The notes under the pieces: generated by a model | Databases searched by the model: none | Told to the model about the DNA's origin: nothing | The model's input: the letters and a program-made list of their open reading frames with translations, nothing else | Made by a program: the position numbers and the translations under genes | Shown: positions 58,772 through 64,000 of the stretch, piece by piece | How the letters are laid out: each line of letters begins with the position of its first letter | How positions within the stretch are numbered: the stretch's first letter is position 1 | NCBI RefSeq assembly: GCF_030433685.1 | Contig: NZ_JAROCF010000001.1 | Coordinates: forward strand, 744,001-808,000 | Direction of reading: 5' to 3' | Origin: Leifsonia williamsii | GTDB taxonomy: Bacteria; Actinomycetota; Actinomycetes; Actinomycetales; Microbacteriaceae | Length of the DNA stretch: 64,000 nucleotides

Positions 58772-59322
58772 CGCAGCAGCCGGTCGACCAGGTCGTCCGC
58801 GGTCGTGTCGTCGAGCGTCCAGGGCAGGAAGATCACGCGGTAGATGATCGGTGCGATGACGCCGTCGATGATCTGGTCGGCGGTGACGGCCGACTCGGGG
58901 TGCCGCGCGAGCAGCATCCCGGCCTCGGTGCGGCGGTCGCGCAGGCAGTCGGCCTGGCGTTCGCCCGCGGCCGAGGCGCCGCCGCGCAGCAGGGCGGCGT
59001 TGACCGGCTTGCGGTAGTGCTCGACCAGCTCGCGCGCCCAGGCGGCGAGGTCCTCGCGGATGTCGTCGTGCTCGGGCAGCCGGCGGTTCGGGTCGAGCCG
59101 GTAGGTCGCGATGTCGTTGATCAGGGTCGGGAGGTCGCCCCAGCGCCGGTAGATGCTCGTCGGGTTGACGCCGGCGCGCTCCGCGATCATCGGCACGGTG
59201 ACGCGCTCGCTGCCCTTCTCGCGCACGAGCTCCTCGACGGCCTTGCGCACGTTGTGGATGACCGCGGCGCTGCGGCCGCCCGTCCGCTTCGACGGTGTGG
59301 TCTCGGTGTCCATGGGAAACAT
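58768..59322 (-). CDS. TetR-family regulator of the azlCD operon
   Basis: 184 residues. Helix-turn-helix VTVPMIAERAGVNPTSIYRR at about 42-61 and a TetR_C ligand domain. First gene of the azlCD operon and divergent from an MFS gene; two matching palindromes lie in the 84-base spacer, one directly before this start. ATG 59322 or 59313; no strong ribosome site for either. It probably represses both directions and responds to an exported compound. Confidence 0.88.
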   Translation of the reverse strand: MFPMDTETTPSKRTGGRSAAVIHNVRKAVEELVREKGSERVTVPMIAERAGVNPTSIYRRWGDLPTLINDIATYRLDPNRRLPEHDDIREDLAAWARELVEHYRKPVNAALLRGGASAAGERQADCLRDRRTEAGMLLARHPESAVTADQIIDGVIAPIIYRVIFLPWTLDDTTADDLVDRLLR

Positions 59323-59325
59323 CTT

Positions 59326-59345
59326 AAAGCAAAAACCGTTGCTTT
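59326..59345. promoter_or_regulatory. TetR operator 1 (azlCD side)
   Basis: AAAGCAA-AAACCG-TTGCTTT, a perfect palindrome with a six-base spacer, ending four bases from the TetR start codon. Confidence 0.7.
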
Positions 59346-59375
59346 TGGGGTGGGGACGGTTCTAGTATCGCCGTT

Positions 59376-59395
59376 AACGCAATCAGATTTGCTTT
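59376..59395. promoter_or_regulatory. TetR operator 2 (MFS side)
   Basis: AACGCAA-TCAGAT-TTGCTTT, the same half-sites and spacer as operator 1 with one mismatch, ending 11 bases before the MFS start and next to its AAGGAG ribosome site. Confidence 0.7.
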
Positions 59396-59406
59396 AAGGA
59401 GCTCTC

Positions 59407-60645
59407 ATGACCGCTCTGGCCGACTCCGCGGCCCGCCTCCGCCTCGCCCCCGGCGCGGCCTTCGCCGGCACCTCCGCCGCCTTCGTGGCGGTGGCGCTCG
59501 CCGTGGGTGCGCCCAGCCCGCTGTTCGTGCTCTACCAGGAGGAATGGCACTTCGCGCCGTGGCTGCTGACCGTCGCGTTCGCCATCTACGCGGTGACGCT
59601 GCTCGTGACGCTGCTCGTGGCGGGGTCGCTCTCGGACCACATCGGCCGGCGGCCGGTGCTGATCGGGGCGCTGCTGCTGCAGGCGGCCTCCATGCTCCTG
59701 TTCCTCGGCGCCACCGACATCGGCTGGATCATCGTGGCCCGCTCCGTGCAGGGCATCGCGACCGGGGCCGCCATGAGCACCTTCACCGCCGCGCTGGTGG
59801 AGCTGGCCCCCGCGGGGCGCAAGAAGCTCGGCGCGACCATCGGCAGCACCGCGCCCGTCGGCGGCCTGGCCGTCGGCGCCTTCCTCGCCGGGATCGCGGT
59901 GCAGTTCACCGCGCGGCCCACGACCGTGGTGTTCGCGACGCTCGCGGTGCTCTTCGTGCTCGGCGCGATCGTCGTCGCCGCGGCCCCCGAGACCGTCGAG
60001 CGCCGCCCGGGCGCGGTCCGCTCGCTGATCCCGCGGCTCGTGATCCCGCGTGAGGCGCGGCGCGAGTTCGCGGGCGCGGTGCCGCTGTTCGTGGCGACGT
60101 GGATGCTCGCCGGGCTCTTCATCGGCCTGTCGCCGTCGATCATGCACGGCGTGTTCCACCTCGACAGCGGGCTGCTCAACGGCGCGATCGTCGCCGTGCC
60201 GCCGGCGGTCGGCGCGCTCGCCGGACTGGTGCTGACCCGCGTGGAGGGGCGGCTCCTGACGGTCTGGTCGATGGCCGCGATCGTGCTCGGCGTCGTCGTG
60301 GCGGCCGCGGGGATCGCCGCCGGCCTCCTCCCGCTCCTCTTCGCGGGAGCGACCGTGGCCGGAGCCGGCTTCGGCGCCGGCTTCTCGGCGATGCTGCGCA
60401 TCCTCGCGCCGCTCGCCCCCAACGACCAGCGGGCGGAGCTGTTCGCGGCGATCTTCCTCGTCAGCTACCTCGCGTACGGGGTGCCTGCGCTCGCCGCGGG
60501 CGAGCTGATCGCCGTCGTCGGGCTGCTGCCGACGTCCCTCGGCTATGCGGCGGCCATCGCCGTCGCCGCGGTGATCGCGTTCGCCGTGCAGGCCGGGCGG
60601 GCGCGTGCGGCCCGCGCGACGGCCTCCCTCACGCCACGTCGATGA
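59407..60645 (+). CDS. MFS transporter
   Basis: 412 residues, 12 predicted helices. Motif A SLSDHIGRRPVLIG between helices 2 and 3, then ARSVQGIATGAAMSTFTAAL and GSTAPVGGLAVGAFLAG. Resembles proton-driven drug or metabolite exporters; the substrate is unknown. Divergent from TetR-azlCD with a matching operator, so it is probably part of the same regulon. The 3' end overlaps the convergent quinone-reductase gene by 17 bases. Confidence 0.88.
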   Translation: MTALADSAARLRLAPGAAFAGTSAAFVAVALAVGAPSPLFVLYQEEWHFAPWLLTVAFAIYAVTLLVTLLVAGSLSDHIGRRPVLIGALLLQAASMLLFLGATDIGWIIVARSVQGIATGAAMSTFTAALVELAPAGRKKLGATIGSTAPVGGLAVGAFLAGIAVQFTARPTTVVFATLAVLFVLGAIVVAAAPETVERRPGAVRSLIPRLVIPREARREFAGAVPLFVATWMLAGLFIGLSPSIMHGVFHLDSGLLNGAIVAVPPAVGALAGLVLTRVEGRLLTVWSMAAIVLGVVVAAAGIAAGLLPLLFAGATVAGAGFGAGFSAMLRILAPLAPNDQRAELFAAIFLVSYLAYGVPALAAGELIAVVGLLPTSLGYAAAIAVAAVIAFAVQAGRARAARATASLTPRR

Positions 60646-61648
60646 GCACCTTGCCCACGATGCCGCTCTCGACGGCGTCGTGGGCATCGGCCGTGCGCTC
60701 CAGCGGGAAACGGGTCAGCGGCAGGCCGTGTTCCTCGCCGACCGGCAATGCGCCCGCGGCGACGGCAGCGGCCACCGAGCGCACGGCGGCCGCCTTGGTC
60801 TCGGGCGTGGTCGTATAGGTCAGCAGGAACTGCCAGCGCAGGTTCTTCGACATGCTCGGCCGCACCGGGAGGGTGACCTCGGTCCTGCCGGGGGCGTCCG
60901 CGTAGACCGAGATGGTCGCGTTCGTGCCGCACACCTTGGCGTCGAGCTCCGCGTTGGCGATGACGTTGACCTCCACCACGATGTCGACCCCGCGCGGGGC
61001 GAGCGCGCCGATGGCCTGTGCCGTGTCGCCGTCGGTGTAGTCCACGACGTGGTGCGCCCCTGCGGCTCGGGCCAGCTCGGCCTTCTCGTGGCTGCTGACC
61101 GTGGCGATGACGGTCGCGCCGGCCCACGCGGCGAGCTGGATGGCGGCGTGGCCGACAGCGCCCGCGCCTCCGGCGACCAGCACCGTCCGGCCCTCCAGCG
61201 AGCCGGGCGCCAGCTCTGCCGGAGCGTATTCGTAGGCGGTCAGCGCCCGGTGCGCGGTCAGGGCGGGGATGCCGAGCGAGGCGCCCACGTCGAAGCTCGC
61301 GCTCTCGGGCAGAGGAACCGCCTGCGCCTCCGGCAGCACCACGAGCTCCTGCGCGGTCCCGTCGGGACGCTGATAGGCCGCATCCCACACCCAGACGCGG
61401 TCGCCGACCGCGAGCCCGGTCACGCCGTCGCCGACCTCGTCGACGACGCCGGCGCCGTCCTGGTTCGGCACCTGCGGCCGCGGGAGCTCCGTCTTGCCGC
61501 TGCCGGCGCGCGCCTTCCAGTCGGTCGGGTTGACCGCCGAGACGTGGATGCGCACGCGCACCTCCCCGGGGCCCGCATGCGGCTCCTCCCGCTCGCCGAG
61601 CACGAGCACGTCGGAGCCGCCGGTGGACGAGTACGTGATGGCCTTCAT
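60629..61648 (-). CDS. NADPH:quinone reductase-like zinc-independent alcohol dehydrogenase (MDR family)
   Basis: 339 residues. GroES-like N-domain (VRVRIHVSAVNPTDWKARAG, PNQDGAGVVDEVGDGV) and Rossmann domain with VLVAGGAGAVGHAAIQLAAW. Zn-binding Cys/His of true alcohol dehydrogenases are absent, as in quinone oxidoreductases. Reduces quinones or enones with NADPH. ATG 61648 matches the family start; a TTG four codons upstream is possible. Confidence 0.9.
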   Translation of the reverse strand: MKAITYSSTGGSDVLVLGEREEPHAGPGEVRVRIHVSAVNPTDWKARAGSGKTELPRPQVPNQDGAGVVDEVGDGVTGLAVGDRVWVWDAAYQRPDGTAQELVVLPEAQAVPLPESASFDVGASLGIPALTAHRALTAYEYAPAELAPGSLEGRTVLVAGGAGAVGHAAIQLAAWAGATVIATVSSHEKAELARAAGAHHVVDYTDGDTAQAIGALAPRGVDIVVEVNVIANAELDAKVCGTNATISVYADAPGRTEVTLPVRPSMSKNLRWQFLLTYTTTPETKAAAVRSVAAAVAAGALPVGEEHGLPLTRFPLERTADAHDAVESGIVGKVLIDVA

Positions 61649-61699
61649 GGTCCCAGCCAACCATGTGCCGGGGGATCTGTCAGCGGGTGTGGCGACGGG

Positions 61700-62887
61700 T
61701 CAGCCGGCCGTGCAGGCGCCGGAGCTGATCGGTGCGGAGCCCACCGACGACAGCACCGGCCGCAGCTCGTCGAGCGTCAGCGCGTAGCCCGTGTCGGGGT
61801 CCACGGACGAGCGCGCGAACACCACGCCCACCACGTCGCCCGACGTGTCGAGCAGCGGGCCGCCGGAGTTGCCGGGGCGGACGGAGCCGCGGGTCGAGTA
61901 GATGTCGCGGTCGACGATCCCGCTCTGGTAGATGTCGCTGCCGCGCGCGGTGAGGCGGTCGCGCACCCGCTGCGGGCTGATGGTGAACGGACCGTCGCCG
62001 GGATAGCCGACGGCGTACGTCTGCTGGCCGGCGACCGCGTCCTGACCGATGTCGAGCGGGGCGGCGTCGAGGTCGGCGACGTCGAGCACCGCGAGGTCGC
62101 GCTCCGGGTCGAAGGCGACGAGGGTCGCGCGCTCCACGCTGTTCGAGCCGGGCTCGCGCACCACGATCGAGGAGGCGCCGGCGACGACGTGGGCGTTCGT
62201 CACGACCCGTCCGCGCATGACCACCCAGCCGCTGCCCTCCGAGTCGACCCCGCAGGCGGGCTTCGACGCGAGGACCGTGACGGTGGAGTCCTCCGACGCC
62301 GACACGGCCTGCGGAACCGACCCGTCCGGCGGCGGAGCGGCCTTGATGCTCTCGCCGCCCTCGAAGACCTTCGGTAGACCGGCGCTCGCGAGCACGTCGT
62401 CCATCGCGCCGAGCACGGTCGAGGAGGGGATGGGAGCGATGGAGTTCAGCGTCGCGACGACGCGCGACGAGCTGGTCGCCTGCACGACCGTCGCGAGGCT
62501 GGTGGTGGCGGCGAAGCCCGCGAGCAGCCACACGACGACGGCCCAGGTGAGCAGGCCGAGCACCGCTCCGATGAGGGAGTCGAGCCAGCGGACCGGACCG
62601 TGCCGCAGCACCCGGCCGATGACCGAGGCGGCAGCGGCGGTCAGCGAGTAGACGACGGCCGCGCACACGAGGATGACCACGGCGGCGACGATCGAGCGCT
62701 GCGTGACGCCCGTGAGCCCGGCCCTGACCATCCACTCGACCACCACGGGCGCGAGGAGCAGTCCGAGCAGGATGCCGGCGCCGAGGCCCACCAGCGAGCC
62801 CGCCGACCGGATGGCGCCACGGCTGTACCCGGCGAGGATCGCGAGGACCGCGAGCACCAGCAGCACGATGTCAACGACGGTCTCCAC
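61700..62887 (-). CDS. marP: MarP-like membrane serine protease (CvpA plus trypsin domains)
   Basis: 395 residues, near the 397 of mycobacterial MarP. Four N-terminal helices form a CvpA/colicin-V-type domain (VDIVLLVLAVLAILAGYSRG, LVGLGAGILLGLLLAPVVVE). After a linker comes an extracytoplasmic trypsin-like protease with His in VVTNAHVVAG, Asp in FDPERDLAVLDV and Ser in VRPGNSGGPLLD. MarP protects against acid and oxidative stress in mycobacteria. GTG 62887 is chosen because the CvpA helix then starts at the N-terminus as in the family; an in-frame extension to 62977 is not supported. Confidence 0.9.
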   Translation of the reverse strand: METVVDIVLLVLAVLAILAGYSRGAIRSAGSLVGLGAGILLGLLLAPVVVEWMVRAGLTGVTQRSIVAAVVILVCAAVVYSLTAAAASVIGRVLRHGPVRWLDSLIGAVLGLLTWAVVVWLLAGFAATTSLATVVQATSSSRVVATLNSIAPIPSSTVLGAMDDVLASAGLPKVFEGGESIKAAPPPDGSVPQAVSASEDSTVTVLASKPACGVDSEGSGWVVMRGRVVTNAHVVAGASSIVVREPGSNSVERATLVAFDPERDLAVLDVADLDAAPLDIGQDAVAGQQTYAVGYPGDGPFTISPQRVRDRLTARGSDIYQSGIVDRDIYSTRGSVRPGNSGGPLLDTSGDVVGVVFARSSVDPDTGYALTLDELRPVLSSVGSAPISSGACTAG

Positions 62888-63032
62888 GCGCCCCACCCTG
62901 CCCCACGAGGCTGGGCGGAGGCTCAACCCGGGCTCAACCCGCGGTGGGTGTCCGCCGCTTCCTTCGCGCGTGGCCACGGGCTACCGTCGGTGCCCCGGGA
63001 CCGTTCGGGGCCACGGGATCGAGGAGGAGCAG

Positions 63033-63269
63033 ATGACCGATCCGCAGCAGCGCGGCGACCTCGCACCGAGCGAGCGCGAGATGACCAGCGCGGACCTCAC
63101 CGCGCACGACCCGGAGCACGGGCAGGAGGGGCACGACGACGAGACGGAGCCCGCCACCGACGCGGAAGGGGTGAACGGCACCGAGGTCGACGACACCGAG
63201 CTCGCAGCGTCGACCGGGGTCCCCGACGAGACCGAGCTGCCCGACGAACGGGCGGGCGAAGGGGCCTAG
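63033..63269 (+). CDS. small acidic hydrophilic protein
   Basis: 78 residues, strongly acidic (EHGQEGHDDETEPATDAEGV, ELAASTGVPDETELPDERAG), no hydrophobic segment, probably disordered. Excellent ribosome site GAGGAGGAG before ATG 63033. No family recognised. Its stop overlaps the stop of the convergent small gene. Confidence 0.65.
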   Translation: MTDPQQRGDLAPSEREMTSADLTAHDPEHGQEGHDDETEPATDAEGVNGTEVDDTELAASTGVPDETELPDERAGEGA

Positions 63270-63394
63270 AGGCGGCCGTCCTCCTCGTCGCCGTCGTCGA
63301 CCGATTCCGGTTCCGGCTGCGGCGCCGGCACGATGTCGGGGTCCATCTGCCACTCCGGCACGGCGTCGGGCTGGTTGCGCGTTTCTGTAGCCAT
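63266..63394 (-). CDS. tiny acidic Pro/Glu-rich protein (42 aa)
   Basis: Reads MATETRNQPDAVPEWQMDPD then a Pro/Glu stretch ending DDGDEEDGRL; 42 residues. Supported by GC-biased third positions and by TAGCGT (minus strand, 63406-63401) six bases before the ATG, fitting a leaderless start. It overlaps the convergent small acidic gene by four bases at the stop codons. No family recognised; it could be a chance reading frame. Confidence 0.45.
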   Translation of the reverse strand: MATETRNQPDAVPEWQMDPDIVPAPQPEPESVDDGDEEDGRL

Positions 63395-63449
63395 GCGCGA
63401 ACGCTACGCCAGCGCCTCGCACGGCATAAGCCCCTGCGCGGACGCGAAT

Positions 63450-63523
63450 CCCGCCATCGTCTCCGGACTTGTGCGCGGCTCCGCACGGCGTGTTGCGCGC
63501 ACAAGTCCGGGACGGATGGCGGG
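63450..63523. repeat. long imperfect inverted repeat, probable terminator or REP-like element
   Basis: CCGGACTTGTGCGC (63463-63476) and GCGCACAAGTCCGG (63497-63510) are perfect inverted arms; flanking CCCGCCATC (63450-63458) and GGATGGCGGG (63514-63523) extend the stem imperfectly. The element abuts the stop codon of the CopC-type gene. No T-run follows on either side. Confidence 0.7.
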
Positions 63524-64000
63524 TCAGGGGGTGCGGTCGGCGTCGGCGGGGGGTGCGGGTGGCGCGGGCGGGCGCCTGCGCGAGGTGATCAGGAGGATCA
63601 CGACCCCGGCGATCGCCAGCACGACGATGGCGACGGCGATGCCGATCACGAGGCCCAGGTTCGTCGAGTCGCCGGTCTGCAGGGGCTGCGGGGTGGAGGC
63701 CGTGGCCTGGGTGGTCATCGTCCCTCCCGGCTCCTCGGTCCCTCCCGGCTCCTCGGCGGCGGGCGTCCCCGGCGCCGCGGATGCGCCAGGAGTCGCCGAT
63801 GCCGACGCCGGGGGAGCACCGCACGGGGTGGTCGCGCTGCCCGCCGCCTCCGCCGTGCCCGCCGGGGGCTGGTACTGGAAGGCGTACGAGTTCGACACCG
63901 TGTGGCCATCCGCGGACACCACCTGGTACGTGACCGTGTACGCGCCGCCGGCACCGAGCGCGAGCGGGGCGCTGACCGTGCGGTCGGCGACCGTGGCGCA
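63524..64000 (-). CDS. CopC-domain membrane protein (5' end outside window)
   Basis: The reading frame is open to the right edge; 158 residues are visible. It begins ATVADRTVSAPLALGAGGAY, then TVTYQVVSADGHTVSNSYAF, the C-terminal strands of a CopC/YcnJ copper-resistance domain (xVSxDGHxVxGxxxF). After a Pro/Thr/Ser/Gly-rich linker with GGTEEPGG repeats comes one membrane helix (LGLVIGIAVAIVVLAIAGVV) and a basic Pro-rich tail. The layout is an exported CopC domain anchored by a C-terminal helix, as in many Actinobacteria. Metal-binding N-terminal His residues would be outside the window. Confidence 0.85.
   Translation of the reverse strand, partial: CATVADRTVSAPLALGAGGAYTVTYQVVSADGHTVSNSYAFQYQPPAGTAEAAGSATTPCGAPPASASATPGASAAPGTPAAEEPGGTEEPGGTMTTQATASTPQPLQTGDSTNLGLVIGIAVAIVVLAIAGVVILLITSRRRPPAPPAPPADADRTP

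Overview
The window is GC-rich, densely coded DNA from an actinobacterium. LAxTG-type (class E) sortase signals, a MarP-like membrane serine protease, a DUF6458 protein, CGNR, ROK and FCD-GntR regulators and many GTG/TTG starts fit the family Microbacteriaceae (Leifsonia-like is my guess; the genus cannot be fixed from this window). No rRNA, tRNA, CRISPR array, insertion sequence or prophage was seen, and no stretch over 300 bases lacks a gene.

Layout. (1) 1-6643: the 3' part of a giant RHS/YD-repeat polymorphic toxin, whose visible N-terminus carries a degenerate N-acetylmuramoyl-alanine amidase-like domain. It is followed by a small membrane protein (likely immunity), a remnant of a second RHS tip and a paralogous immunity gene. 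(2) 6699-9956: a TM2-type membrane protein, a CoA-acylating methylmalonate-semialdehyde dehydrogenase and a haloacetate-dehalogenase-like hydrolase. (3) 10081-20525: sugar/uronate region with TetR, uronate-dehydrogenase-like and GntR/FCD genes, two SDRs, a carbohydrate ABC importer (binding protein, two permeases) and a GH2 beta-galactosidase. (4) 20719-28365: a 2548-residue secreted surface protein with DUF5979 and DUF11 modules and an LASTG anchor. (5) 28391-37109: DeoR regulator and a tightly coupled operon (flavin amine oxidase, amino-acid-type ABC importer, PfkB kinase, FGGY kinase, class II aldolase, aldo-keto reductase) that could oxidise a glycated amine (Amadori compound) and feed the sugar to glycolysis. 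(6) 37202-44655: CGNR regulator, NitT/TauT-type ABC importer, RutB-like cysteine hydrolase, an unusual asparaginase-superfamily protein and an MFS exporter; probably an uncharacterised amide/ureide nitrogen-scavenging operon. (7) 44701-49258: a choice-of-anchor-A surface protein, a DHFR/RibD-like reductase, an OhrR-like MarR regulator, shikimate dehydrogenase and small genes. (8) 49373-54783: ROK regulator and a ChvE/MmsAB multiple-monosaccharide importer closed by a strong terminator. (9) 54994-63394: two divergent paralogous GntR regulators, an alpha/beta hydrolase, a TetR-azlC-azlD operon divergent from an MFS gene with two matching operators, a quinone reductase, MarP and two small acidic proteins. 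(10) 63524-64000: 3' part of a CopC-domain membrane protein running off the right edge.

Themes. The window is dominated by nutrient uptake: four ABC importers, each beside its own regulator and catabolic enzymes. Many genes are joined by ATGA/GTGA/TTGA stop-start overlaps, implying translational coupling. Several genes without a Shine-Dalgarno sequence have a TANNNT box 6-7 bases before the start codon, the signature of leaderless transcripts. The most unusual elements are the RHS toxin cluster, the putative Amadori-compound operon and the transporter/RutB-like/asparaginase-like operon with its GTAACYGTC repeats.
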